NCBI RefSeq assembly: GCF_008801925.2
Contig: NZ_CP062804.1
Span: 434,001-498,000 of the forward strand
Origin: Cupriavidus basilensis
Lineage (GTDB): Bacteria > Pseudomonadota > Gammaproteobacteria > Burkholderiales > Burkholderiaceae
DNA length: 64,000 nt
Direction: 5' to 3'
The position numbers were made by a program, and so were the translations under genes. Below the pieces are notes generated by a model. That model was not told the DNA's origin and searched no databases. It saw only the letters and a list, made by a program, of their open reading frames with translations. Below are positions 52,921 to 60,965 of the stretch, one piece after another; the stretch's first letter is position 1; each line of letters begins with the position of its first letter.

Positions 52921-53079
52921 GGTGGTCTCCTGGTTTTCTTGTACGAATCGCAGCCGTCCGCATGGACAGGGGGTGCGCGAAATTCTGGGCCACGCCGGCG
53001 TGCCCGGCAATGGCCAAAATTTCCAGGCTGGCTGAACCCGTTTGCCAGTGTGCGCCGCAAGGGCCGTTTGGGCGCGCTG

Positions 53080-53700
53080 CTATCGGCCGCCGTGGCCACC
53101 ATGGCCGCTGCCACCTCCGTGACCGCCACCTCCGTGACCGCCGCTGCCCCCTCCCCCGTGACCACCGCCGCCACCGTGACCGCCACCATGGCTGCCGCCG
53201 CCTCCATGAACAGGCGGGCGGCCAGGCGGATAACCACCAGGCGGGCGCACATGTGCTGGCGGATGGCCCGGCCCCGGCCCATATGGCGGGCGATGCGCCC
53301 AGCGTCCCTGGTCGTGGTACCAAGGCCGCCCGCGATAGTAGTTACCCCAGTAGGAGCCGATGGAGAACGTGATGATGGGAAGGCCGATCACGGTACCGTA
53401 GTTCAGCACCGGAACACTGCGGCCCTGATAGGGATAACCAAGCTGCCCGGCATAGACCCAGCCACGCAGGTTGGGCAGCGCCACGTCGCACCATGTGTAC
53501 TGGCTGACGCACCCCATCACGGTGAGCGGCACGCCGCCGGACAGCTGCGCCACCACCGGGTAATCCGGTGCGGGTCCGGCACGCAGGTTGACGGGGCCGG
53601 TGGTAAAGGCTTGGGCAGGCTGCGCAAGCGCCACACCGGGCGCGGCCAGCAATGCGGTGATTCCCGCCAGAACGCACTTAACGGCCACTCGGCGCATCAA
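53080..53700 (-). CDS. Exported SH3-domain protein with Gly/His-rich tail
   Basis: A 206-residue protein. A signal peptide (CVLAGITALLAAPGVALAQP) is followed by a bacterial SH3 domain at about 32-95: TTGPVNLRAGPAPDYPVVAQ, GVPLTVMGCVSQYTWCDVAL and RGWVYAGQLGYPYQGRSVPV. From about 145 the sequence becomes Pro-rich and then HGGGG repeats (about 55 residues of Gly/His). Such tails could bind metal or cell wall, but this is unproven. The gene is probably second in a transcript with the small membrane ORF at 53741-53908. Confidence 0.85.
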   Translation of the reverse strand: MMRRVAVKCVLAGITALLAAPGVALAQPAQAFTTGPVNLRAGPAPDYPVVAQLSGGVPLTVMGCVSQYTWCDVALPNLRGWVYAGQLGYPYQGRSVPVLNYGTVIGLPIITFSIGSYWGNYYRGRPWYHDQGRWAHRPPYGPGPGHPPAHVRPPGGYPPGRPPVHGGGGSHGGGHGGGGGHGGGGSGGHGGGGHGGGSGHGGHGGR

Positions 53701-53740
53701 GGCCTCCGCGGCCGCTGGCGATTGTGGTTGTGGTTCAGGT

Positions 53741-53908
53741 TTACCCCGCCACGTGCCACGGCGAGACCGAGAACGCCACCATCAGGACGGAAACGATGGC
53801 GGGCGCACCGTATTTGATCGCGAGCGATTGGGAGAGTGTGCCGAGCAAGACATAGAGGCACACCAAGCCAATTGCGCACATGAACACAAGGCTTTGATAA
53901 TCTTGCAT
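53741..53908 (-). CDS. Small two-helix membrane protein
   Basis: A 55-residue ORF with GGAGAC before ATG 53908. It reads MQDYQSLVFMCAIGLVCLYV, LLGTLSQSLAIKYGAPAIVS and VLMVAFSVSPWHVAG. It has two hydrophobic helices with a short polar turn. I know no family. It lies 40 bp upstream of the SH3 gene. It overlaps a longer frame (53697-53957) that is not favoured because this one has better start signals and membrane-like composition. Confidence 0.6.
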   Translation of the reverse strand: MQDYQSLVFMCAIGLVCLYVLLGTLSQSLAIKYGAPAIVSVLMVAFSVSPWHVAG

Positions 53909-54095
53909 GGACGTCTCCGTTAGTCGTTATATTTTTTAACGTTATATCCAATGACATCGTCCGTACTAAGTAACAGCCTTGAGCACGATCAAGCCCATAT
54001 TAAGTCTGGTCAATCGTGAATGCCAGAGGGTATACGCGCACCTTCCTTTGCGTGTGCCGAATACATTCCACTCATTCCATTGGAGCGAGACACAA

Positions 54096-54650
54096 ATGAA
54101 TTGCATGAGAACGCGCTTCGCGTCGCTGGCTGGCGCACTGGTTCTGGGCTGCATTGGCACGGCATATGCGGCAGCCATGCAAGTGTCGTCCGCATCGTTC
54201 GCGGATGGGGCGACGATCCCTACGCTGTATGGCAACAATACGTCCGATTGCGGCGGCAAAGGCGTGTCGCCGCAGGTGTCGTGGTCGAATCTTCCCGCAG
54301 GCACCAGGTCCGTCGCGGTGCTGCTACTGGATCCCGACGGCAATATGGGGCTAGGCACTTCGCACTGGGTCGCCTACAACATCGCCGCCGATCGCGGTCA
54401 GTTGAAGGAAGGCGAGGGCCAGGCCGATGTCCATGGTGTCACCGTTGGCAAGAATGTCCGGGGCGAGCCGATTTATCGAGGCCCTTGTCCGCCGGTTGGT
54501 GATGCGCCGCACCATTATGTGTTGACCGTCATCGCCACAGACCTTGCGCCAACCGCGTTGCCGCCCGGCTTGAACAGGGACGAACTGATGCAGGCGCTGA
54601 AAGGCCATGCGCTGAGCGGCCAAAGCGTCGTCGGAAAATATGCGCGCTAA
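54096..54650 (+). CDS. YbhB/YbcL-family Raf-kinase-inhibitor-like (PEBP) protein
   Basis: A 184-residue exported PEBP-fold protein. ATG 54096 begins MNCMRTRFASLAGALVLGCI and a signal peptide cleaved near AYAA. Bacterial PEBP motifs follow: LYGNNTSDCGGKGVSPQVSW (CxGxNxSP-like), SVAVLLLDPDGNMGLGTSHW (DPDxP-like), VAYNIAADRGQLKEG and RGPCPPVGDAPHHYVLTVIA (GPxPP, HHY). Function in bacteria is unknown; the ligand pocket is intact. The frame is open upstream to 53979 without support. Confidence 0.9.
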   Translation: MNCMRTRFASLAGALVLGCIGTAYAAAMQVSSASFADGATIPTLYGNNTSDCGGKGVSPQVSWSNLPAGTRSVAVLLLDPDGNMGLGTSHWVAYNIAADRGQLKEGEGQADVHGVTVGKNVRGEPIYRGPCPPVGDAPHHYVLTVIATDLAPTALPPGLNRDELMQALKGHALSGQSVVGKYAR

Positions 54651-54867
54651 GCGGCGCGTATCTTTTTGAGCGCATCGTTCGGGAGCAAGAGGCTAAAGAA
54701 AAATGAAAAAAACGAAAGGCACTAAGCCGCCATCAGCAATAAATAGCCCTCGAAAGTAACCGCCAGCCATCGCTGGGTTGCGACCCACACCGCCACCACT
54801 GACGCGCCAACGTGATGCCGAATATCACGCAATGCTGCCTGGCGCGCTCGATCCCCTCGCTACGAAT

Positions 54868-55320
54868 TGAGGGGAGTTGCATGACGGCAAGACGGTGACC
54901 TGGACAGCGGGCGTGCGCGCCAGCGCGCTCACGCAGCAGATCCCTGCGCAGCGCGATGCATTCGGTCGCCTGCATGTGGACAGCAACCTGAGCGTCAAGG
55001 GCGTGGATGCCGTGTTCGCCACCGGTGATGTCGCTTATGCCGCCACGGACGATGACGGCAACTATGCCGCGATGTCGTGCCAGTAGGCGATGAACCTTGG
55101 CCGCTCGGCGGGGCACAACGTTGCTGCGGACCTGCTCGGCCTCGCACCGATTCCCTATCGCCAGCGGAGGTACGTCACTTGCCTGGACCTGGGCCCGTGG
55201 GGCGCGGTCTACACCGAGGGCTGGGAGCGGAAGTCAAGCTCGTTGGCGCGGACGCCAAGGCGCTGAAGGGCCGGATTCACTCCGAATGGCCTATACAGAT
55301 CCGGTGCGAAGCGCAAGCGT
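54868..55320 (+). pseudogene. NADH dehydrogenase (FAD/NAD-disulfide oxidoreductase) fragment
   Basis: The frame reads HDGKTVTWTAGVRASALTQQ, then RLHVDSNLSVKGVDAVFATG, DVAYAATDDDGNYAAMSCQ, an in-frame TAG at 55084, then AMNLGRSAGHNVAADLLGLA, YVTCLDLGPWGAVYTEGW, and after a frameshift near 55233 EVKLVGADAKALKGRIHSEW. This is the C-terminal half of an NDH-2-like flavoprotein; the N-terminal FAD domain is absent. It carries one premature stop and one frameshift, so it is decayed. The preceding 54651-54867 holds nothing recognisable; a minus-strand open frame there (54733-55116) is antisense noise. Confidence 0.8.
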
Positions 55321-55377
55321 CGGGAACGGCCAGCAGGCGCGGCCACATGGCCGCGCGAGGAACGCTGCATGCGGGGC

Positions 55378-56172
55378 TCAGGCGATCGTATCCACGACTC
55401 CGCCGTCCACGCGCAATGCGGCGCCGGTTGTGGCCGAGGCTTGCGGGGAGCAGGCATAGACGATCATGTTGGCGACTTCTTCGACGCTGGCGGCACGCTG
55501 GATGATCGAGGTGGAACGGTGTGTCTTGACGAAGTCCGCTGCCACGGCTTCGGCGGATTGCCCCGAGCTTGCCATGGCATCCTTGAGCATGTCGGTGACG
55601 CCCTCCGACAGCGTGGGGCCGGGCAGTACCGCGTTGACGGTCACGCCGGTACCGGCAAGCCGCTTGGCCAGCCCGCGCGAGACTGCCAGTTGCGCGGTCT
55701 TGGAAAAGCCGTAGTGGATCATGTCGACGGGGATATTCAGTGCCGATTCCGACGAGACGAACACGATTCGTCCCCATTTGCGCCCGGCCATGGATGGCGC
55801 ATAGGCCCGTGACAGCCGCACGCCCGACATGACGTTGGTTTCGAAGAAGCGGGTCCACTCGCTGTCGGGCGTCTCAAAGAAGTCCTGCTGCTGGAAGATG
55901 CCAAGGTTATTGACCAGCACATCCACCCGGGGATGGGCCGCCACCAGCCGGGCGCAGACCTCGGGGTCGGTTAGGTCGCCGACGAAGCCCGTCACGTCAG
56001 CGCCGGCAACGGCGGCGCGCAGCGCTTGCAGGGCCTTGTCCACCGTGGCCTCGCTGCGCCCGTTGAGGATGACGCTGGCGCCCGCGCCAGCGAGTCCCTT
56101 GGCCGTTGCGAAGCCGATGCCGGCGGTGGATCCTGAAACAAGGGCGATCTTGCCCGTGAGATCAATCTTCAT
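55378..56172 (-). CDS. SDR-family oxidoreductase
   Basis: A 264-residue classical short-chain dehydrogenase. IALVSGSTAGIGFATAKGLA is the dinucleotide motif, SVILNGRSEATVDKAL suggests NADP, VDVLVNNLGIFQQ the NNAG equivalent, RIVFVSSESALNIP and HYGFSKTAQLAVSRGLAKRL the Ser/Tyr/Lys triad, and VTVNAVLPGPTLSEGV the loop after the active site. It ends with the usual ALRVDGGVVDTIA. Substrate unknown. The gene is alone on this strand; a partial repeat copy and a perfect palindrome lie downstream of its promoter side at 56257-56353. Confidence 0.9.
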   Translation of the reverse strand: MKIDLTGKIALVSGSTAGIGFATAKGLAGAGASVILNGRSEATVDKALQALRAAVAGADVTGFVGDLTDPEVCARLVAAHPRVDVLVNNLGIFQQQDFFETPDSEWTRFFETNVMSGVRLSRAYAPSMAGRKWGRIVFVSSESALNIPVDMIHYGFSKTAQLAVSRGLAKRLAGTGVTVNAVLPGPTLSEGVTDMLKDAMASSGQSAEAVAADFVKTHRSTSIIQRAASVEEVANMIVYACSPQASATTGAALRVDGGVVDTIA

Positions 56173-56256
56173 GGCTATTCCTTGGGAGGCCTGCCGAGCG
56201 CAGGCCGACTGACCTAGTGTATGGGCTCCATGGAATTCGGCAAGGCCCGTCCCTTA

Positions 56257-56298
56257 GAGGCCATTTCCAAAAGATGCTGGCGTCGTTGCGCGGCCTTG
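56257..56298. repeat. Truncated copy of the 112-bp MITE-like element
   Basis: GAGGCCATTTCCAAAAGATG onward matches the left 40 bases of the element at 47576 with about three differences, including CTGGCGTCGTTGCGCGGCCTTG. The right half is missing and is replaced by unrelated DNA containing the palindrome at 56320-56353. Confidence 0.85.
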
Positions 56299-56319
56299 GC
56301 CTTGAGGTAAGGGGGCGAT

Positions 56320-56353
56320 GTTGGTTTTTGGACCCAAGGGTCCAAAAACCAAC
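56320..56353. repeat. Perfect 16-bp inverted repeat with 2-base centre
   Basis: GTTGGTTTTTGGACCC, AA, then the exact reverse complement GGGTCCAAAAACCAAC. It lies between the SDR and OmpA genes, both read leftward. It is bidirectionally symmetrical and carries T tracts within the stem but not after it, so it is not a standard terminator. Flanks continue with weaker pairing (GCG/CGC). The remaining 56354-56497 shows no gene. Confidence 0.9.
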
Positions 56354-56497
56354 GCCGCTAAAGGAAACAACGACCAACCCCGCAGGGGGATGTTCGGCCG
56401 GCTGGGCCGATGCGAGCAAAGTCTCCACATTGACTCTGGTTTCTGTTCGAGAACACGGAGGGTGTCCTAATTTTCATCACCTTGAAAGGGGTGCCTC

Positions 56498-57535
56498 TCA
56501 GGCAGCCACGCGCACCAGTTCCACCCGCCGGTTCTTGCCGCGGCCTTCCTCGCTGGCATTGTCGGCAATCGGCTTGCTGGCGCCAAAGCCCTCGGCACGC
56601 ACGCGGGACTTGTCGACACCCTTGGCAATCAGTGCGGCGGCTACGGCTTCGGCGCGCTTCTTGGACAATTGCTGATTGTGTTTTTCATCGCCGACATTAT
56701 CGGTGTGCCCATCGATCGACAGCTTAAGCGTAGGCGCCTTGTCCAGGAGCTTGCCGATTTCGTCGATGACCGGCTGGTCGTCCTGGCGGATGGCCGCCTT
56801 GTCGGTATCGAAATTCAGGTACAGCGCGATATGGCCCTTTTCATCGAGTGCCTTTTGCATGTCGTCGGCCTTGACCAGGCCCACCACGGTCTTCATCTGG
56901 CCTTCCGTGACCGTGATGATCTGGGTGTAGCCGCCACCGACAAGCAGGCCGATCCAGACGTTGCCTTCCGGCTTGCGGATCAGGTAGTAGTCATAGCTGT
57001 CGGGGCTCATCGCCGCGCGCAACTTGTTGACGACCAGGTCGCCCAGGTCGTTGTTGTTCTGGGCCAGCATGGCGGGGTTGGTCGGCAGCATGGTGCTGAC
57101 CTTGACGCCGCCCAGCGCCTTGATGACCGCTTCGTAATTGCGTTGCGCGGCGAGGTCGGACAGCTTCGCGTCCGAGTTCATGAAATGCCGGTTTTCGTAG
57201 CGTCCTTCGACCGGCAGGAGCTGGCTGCCGGCGATCACATAGATGCGGTCGAATTCGGAGCTTTTAACGAACTTGTGGCCGTCGATCAGCCCGCTTGGCC
57301 AGTCGATATAGGGGAAGGGCGGCAGATCGGCAGTGGACATCGGCACGCTCGCGATATCGAACCTGGCGGCGGCCGGGGCTGCGGCCGATGCGGCGGCAGG
57401 AGCTGGTGATGCGGCTGCGGGAGCCGCGGCCTGGTCGCTGGCCGGCGCAGCCGCGTCATGTTTTTTCTTGCAGCCCGACAGCGCGAGTACGCCGACGAGT
57501 GCAACGGTACAGCCGACTTTCAACCATGCTTGCAT
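56498..57535 (-). CDS. OmpA-family lipoprotein
   Basis: A 345-residue lipoprotein: signal peptide with lipobox LSGC (Cys22), then KKKHDAAAP and an Ala/Pro-rich spacer to about residue 60. A central domain (residues 65-220, containing FDIASVPMSTADLPPFPYID and YDYYLIRKPEGNVWIGLLVG) has no recognised family. The C-terminal OmpA domain binds peptidoglycan: LYLNFDTDKAAIRQDDQPVI, LSIDGHTDNVGDEKHNQQLS, KKRAEAVAAALIAKGVDKSR and GRGKNRRVELVRV carry the Asp and Arg that bind diaminopimelate. It would tether the outer membrane to the cell wall. Confidence 0.92.
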   Translation of the reverse strand: MQAWLKVGCTVALVGVLALSGCKKKHDAAAPASDQAAAPAAASPAPAAASAAAPAAARFDIASVPMSTADLPPFPYIDWPSGLIDGHKFVKSSEFDRIYVIAGSQLLPVEGRYENRHFMNSDAKLSDLAAQRNYEAVIKALGGVKVSTMLPTNPAMLAQNNNDLGDLVVNKLRAAMSPDSYDYYLIRKPEGNVWIGLLVGGGYTQIITVTEGQMKTVVGLVKADDMQKALDEKGHIALYLNFDTDKAAIRQDDQPVIDEIGKLLDKAPTLKLSIDGHTDNVGDEKHNQQLSKKRAEAVAAALIAKGVDKSRVRAEGFGASKPIADNASEEGRGKNRRVELVRVAA

Positions 57536-57751
57536 ATTGTCCGATCCCTGTGTGTTTTCAGGTCGATGAAACCCGACCCGTTGGTAAATTCGCAGAGCTG
57601 GATTCTACGCGGGTTTGGTGTCAAAGCCGCGTCGATGTGGCGAAAGCCTCACCGGGCTCGCATGCCTTCCGGGCCGGCTTGCCGGCCCGCCTGGGCGCGC
57701 TCTTTCGGTCCACGTACAATCGCTGTTTTTACTTGATCCCAAGGGTCCCAC

Positions 57752-58957
57752 ATGACCACTATCGGCACCCCACTCTCGCCTGGCGCGACCAAAGTCATGC
57801 TGCTGGGCGCCGGCGAGCTCGGCAAGGAAGTCCTGATCGCGCTGCAACGCCTCGGCGTTGAAACGATTGCGGTGGACCGCTATGCCGATGCGCCAGGCCA
57901 GCAGGTGGCGCACCATGCGCGCACGATTTCCATGAGCGACCCGGACCAGCTCAAGGCGCTGATCGAGGCCGAGAAGCCGGACCTGGTGGTGCCGGAGATC
58001 GAGGCCATTGCCACGCAGATGCTGGAGACGCTGGAAGCCGCCGGCGTGGTGCGCGTCATCCCCACGGCGCGCGCGGCGCGCCTGACCATGGACCGTGAAG
58101 GCATCCGCCGCCTGGCCGCGGAGACGCTCGGCGTGCCCACCAGCCCCTACAAGTTCTGCGACTCGCTGGAAGAGCTGCAGGCGGCCATCGATGGCGGCAT
58201 CGGCTACCCGTGCGTGGTCAAGCCGGTGATGAGCAGTTCCGGCAAGGGCCAGAGCAAGATCGACGGCCCCGCCGACGTCAAGGCCGCATGGGACTACGCC
58301 ATGGCTGGTGGCCGTGTCAGCCACGGCCGCGTGATCGTGGAAGGCTTCATCGACTTCGACTACGAAATCACGCTGCTGACGGTGCGCGCGATCGGCGCCG
58401 ACGGCCAGGTGCAAACGCAGTTCTGCGAGCCGATCGGCCACGTGCAGGTCAGCGGGGATTACGTGGAAAGCTGGCAGCCGCATCCGATGCATCCGGCCGC
58501 GCTGCAAAAATCCCAGCAGATTGCGCAGGCGGTCACCGCCAACCTGGGCGGGCAAGGACTGTTCGGCGTGGAACTGTTCGTCAAGGGCGAGCAGGTCTGG
58601 TTCAGCGAAGTCAGCCCGCGTCCGCATGACACCGGCATGGTGACCATGATCACCCAGTGGCAGAACGAGTTCGAGCTGCACGCGCGCGCCATTCTCGGCC
58701 TGCCGGTCAGCACCGCGCTCAAGAGCCCGGGCGCCAGTGCGGTGATCTACGGCGGCGTGGATGCCAAGGGCGTGGTGTTCGACGGCGTGGACGAGGCGCT
58801 GCGCGTGCCGCAGACCGAGCTGCGCCTGTTCGGCAAGCCGGAGAGCTTCACCAAGCGCCGCATGGGCGTGGCGCTGGCGTACGACGCCGACGTGGAAGCG
58901 GCCCGCGTGCGCGCCAAGGATGCGGCCGGACGTGTGAAGCCGCGCGTGGCAGGCTGA
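57752..58957 (+). CDS. purT: Formate-dependent phosphoribosylglycinamide formyltransferase 2
   Basis: A 401-residue ATP-grasp enzyme that makes formyl-GAR from GAR, formate and ATP in purine synthesis. Key blocks: [79 protein letters not shown] (ATP loop), [59 protein letters not shown] and [20 protein letters not shown] (Mg2+ and substrate). Length is standard (E. coli 392). It is monocistronic and divergent from the OmpA gene. Confidence 0.96.
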   Translation: MTTIGTPLSPGATKVMLLGAGELGKEVLIALQRLGVETIAVDRYADAPGQQVAHHARTISMSDPDQLKALIEAEKPDLVVPEIEAIATQMLETLEAAGVVRVIPTARAARLTMDREGIRRLAAETLGVPTSPYKFCDSLEELQAAIDGGIGYPCVVKPVMSSSGKGQSKIDGPADVKAAWDYAMAGGRVSHGRVIVEGFIDFDYEITLLTVRAIGADGQVQTQFCEPIGHVQVSGDYVESWQPHPMHPAALQKSQQIAQAVTANLGGQGLFGVELFVKGEQVWFSEVSPRPHDTGMVTMITQWQNEFELHARAILGLPVSTALKSPGASAVIYGGVDAKGVVFDGVDEALRVPQTELRLFGKPESFTKRRMGVALAYDADVEAARVRAKDAAGRVKPRVAG

Positions 58958-59001
58958 GCGTATTGCGCGAGGAGGGAGAGAGCCCGCGCGCGCGCTCGGT
59001 A

Positions 59002-59394
59002 TCAGCCCTCCCAATCCTCGACGCGCAGGCCAGGTACGCGTTGAAACTCGCGGGTGTTGTGGGTGACAAGTGTCAGGGCTCGGGCGCGGGCCTGGCCCGC
59101 AATCAGTACATCGTAAGGGCCAATTGGTGTGCCGGCTGTGGCTAGCGCCGCTCGCAACTCACCGGCGTGACGCGCATCTTCGCGGTCGAAATCCAGCACC
59201 TCGAATTGCAACCCTTCGACCCGAGCGAGGTTTTCCGTGGCGCGTTGGCTCTTGAACGCGCCATAGAATAGCTCGTGCGCCACAATGGCCGGGATGCCGA
59301 AATCTTGCGGCTGGTGTTGCCGCAATCGATTCAGAAAGCCTGCGTGACCTCTCAGGAGTGCAATGACGGCATTGCTGTCGAGCAGGAATTTCAC
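59002..59394 (-). CDS. vapC: VapC-type PIN-domain toxin
   Basis: A 130-residue PIN ribonuclease. The acidic residues are in place: Asp6 in FLLDSNAVIALLRG, Glu41 in IVAHELFYGAFKS, and Asp in IGPYDVLIAGQARA, followed by THNTREFQRV. Its start ATG overlaps the stop of the antitoxin gene by four bases, a typical vapBC arrangement. VapC toxins cleave tRNA or rRNA; the target here is unknown. Confidence 0.93.
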   Translation of the reverse strand: MKFLLDSNAVIALLRGHAGFLNRLRQHQPQDFGIPAIVAHELFYGAFKSQRATENLARVEGLQFEVLDFDREDARHAGELRAALATAGTPIGPYDVLIAGQARARALTLVTHNTREFQRVPGLRVEDWEG

Positions 59395-59633
59395 TTAAAA
59401 AAATCCAGTTCTGGCCGGCTCTGATCTGCGGGCTGTTCGCTTGCCGCCTGCGCGAAGTCTTCGTCCAGCGGGCCGACGATGGGATCCAGCCACGCCCAAT
59501 CGCTGGCAATAGGCTCCAGGATGACGGCGTTGCCATGGCGGCGAATGCGCACCTCGCTTGCCTCGAAACGGAAGTCTTTCGGCAAGCGTACGGCTTGTGA
59601 TCGCCCAGACCAGAAGATTTTCGCGGTATCCAT
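59391..59633 (-). CDS. vapB: VapB-type antitoxin
   Basis: An 80-residue AbrB/SpoVT-like antitoxin. ATG 59633, with AGGAG 8 bases upstream, gives MDTAKIFWSGRSQAVRLPKD and FRFEASEVRIRRHGNAVILE, the swapped-hairpin DNA-binding domain. The C-terminal part (LDEDFAQAASEQPADQSRP) is the toxin-binding tail. An in-frame upstream ATG (59693) is less likely. The direct repeats at 59655-59674 may be the operator. Confidence 0.9.
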   Translation of the reverse strand: MDTAKIFWSGRSQAVRLPKDFRFEASEVRIRRHGNAVILEPIASDWAWLDPIVGPLDEDFAQAASEQPADQSRPELDFFK

Positions 59634-59654
59634 GCCGCACTCCTGTTGAGTGAG

Positions 59655-59674
59655 ATATGCCAAAAGTATATGCC
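59655..59674. promoter_or_regulatory. Direct repeats upstream of vapB
   Basis: ATATGCC occurs twice, at 59655-59661 and 59668-59674, 13 bp apart, 22 bp before the vapB start codon and in the promoter region of the divergent racemase gene. They are placed like the site for VapB-VapC autorepression. Confidence 0.4.
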
Positions 59675-59791
59675 GGAGTGCCGAGGCGTTCAATAGCGAT
59701 TAGTGATTTATGATGCCTATTGATTGGCCTCTACCAGCCGAATTCGTTCAGACACTGCATTCCCCAATCACATCCCATGGAGCCAACCGTC

Positions 59792-60490
59792 ATGACCCTG
59801 CATATCGGCATTGTTGCCTGTTCCGCCGAAGGCGCTGCGCTTTGCTACCGGACCATCTGCATGGAGGGCGCGCGGCTGCTCGGGCCGCATGCGCATCCCG
59901 AGATATCCATGCACACCCCGTCGCTTGCCGAGTACGTCAAGCACCTGGATCGCGGGGACTGGCAGGCCGTAGGTGATTTGATGCTCACCTCTGCCAGCAA
60001 GCTCGCTGGCATGGGCGCGGATTTCCTGATCTGTCCCGACAACACCATTCACCAGGCACTGCCGTACGTGGCGGCGCGTTCGCCGCGGCCCTGGCTGCAT
60101 ATCGCCGAGGTGGTCGCCGAGAGCGCGGCGGCGCGCGGTTTCACCCGCCTGGGCCTGACGGGAACGCGCTGGCTTGTCGACAGCGAGGTCTACCCCGAAA
60201 AGCTTGCCGCGCGCGGGCTCGGCTTTATGCGGCCAGAGCCCGCCGAGCGCGATGAAATCAATCGCATCATCATGGACGAACTGGTGGGCGGCATCGCCAC
60301 CCCGGAAGCACTCACTTACTTCCAGCGGGTTATCGGGCGGATGAAGTCGCAAGGTTGCGATGCTGTTGTGCTCGGCTGCACGGAAATCCCGCTGATCGTG
60401 AACGACGCCAACTCGCCACTGCCGACGCTGGATTCCACGCGGCTGCTGGCGCAGGCGGCGCTGCGCAGGGCGGTGCAAGGCGCATCTTGA
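59792..60490 (+). CDS. Asp/Glu racemase family protein
   Basis: A 232-residue two-domain racemase of the aspartate/glutamate family. ATG 59792 is preceded by GGAGCC; in-frame upstream starts (59720, 59777) add a non-conserved leader. IGIVACSAEGAALCYRTICM begins the first domain. The catalytic cysteines are in ADFLICPDNTIHQA and AVVLGCTEIPLIV, symmetric as required for two-base racemisation. GFTRLGLTGTRWLVDSEVY marks the second domain start. Substrate is not certain: aspartate, glutamate, or another carboxylate. Confidence 0.9.
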   Translation: MTLHIGIVACSAEGAALCYRTICMEGARLLGPHAHPEISMHTPSLAEYVKHLDRGDWQAVGDLMLTSASKLAGMGADFLICPDNTIHQALPYVAARSPRPWLHIAEVVAESAAARGFTRLGLTGTRWLVDSEVYPEKLAARGLGFMRPEPAERDEINRIIMDELVGGIATPEALTYFQRVIGRMKSQGCDAVVLGCTEIPLIVNDANSPLPTLDSTRLLAQAALRRAVQGAS

Positions 60491-60557
60491 TGCCGGGCAA
60501 GCTGGCGCGTTCACGCGTAGTATTGGTGGGCCCTGCAATCCATCAGGAAGCCCAGCC

Positions 60558-60941
60558 ATGACCAGCAAGCCCATCAAGATCCCGGGGCCCGATCATCCGA
60601 TCGTGATCGAGGCGAACCCCGCGCGCGTCGTCGTGACGCTCGGCGGCGCCGTCGTTGCCGACACCCGCAGCGCGCTCACGCTGCGCGAGGCATCCTACCC
60701 GGCGGTGCAGTACATTCCGCGCAAGGATGTCGATATGTCGCTGCTGGCCCGCACGGACCACGCCACCTACTGCCCGTACAAAGGCGATTGCGCTTACTAC
60801 AGCATCCCTGCGGGCGGTGAGCGATCGGTCAATGCGGTGTGGACCTACGAGGCGCCGTATGCTGCCGTGGAGGCCATCAAGGACCACGTGGCCTTCTATC
60901 CCAGCCGCGTCGATGCCATCGAGGAACGGCAGCAGGGCTAG
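60558..60941 (+). CDS. DUF427 protein
   Basis: A 127-residue cytosolic beta-tent protein. Family marks are HPIVIEANPARVVVTLGGAV, ALTLREASYPAVQYIPRKDV and the Cys/Tyr-rich core DHATYCPYKGDCAYYSI, ending AIKDHVAFYPSRVDAIEE. Function of the DUF427 family is unknown. It follows the racemase gene after 67 bp in the same direction and may be co-transcribed. Confidence 0.93.
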   Translation: MTSKPIKIPGPDHPIVIEANPARVVVTLGGAVVADTRSALTLREASYPAVQYIPRKDVDMSLLARTDHATYCPYKGDCAYYSIPAGGERSVNAVWTYEAPYAAVEAIKDHVAFYPSRVDAIEERQQG

Positions 60942-60965
60942 CCGGTGAACGCCCGGGCCATGCGC

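Noticed and set aside
54733..55116. Minus-strand 127-codon frame over the NDH fragment
   Set aside because: It is the antisense of a recognisable, though broken, flavoprotein gene.
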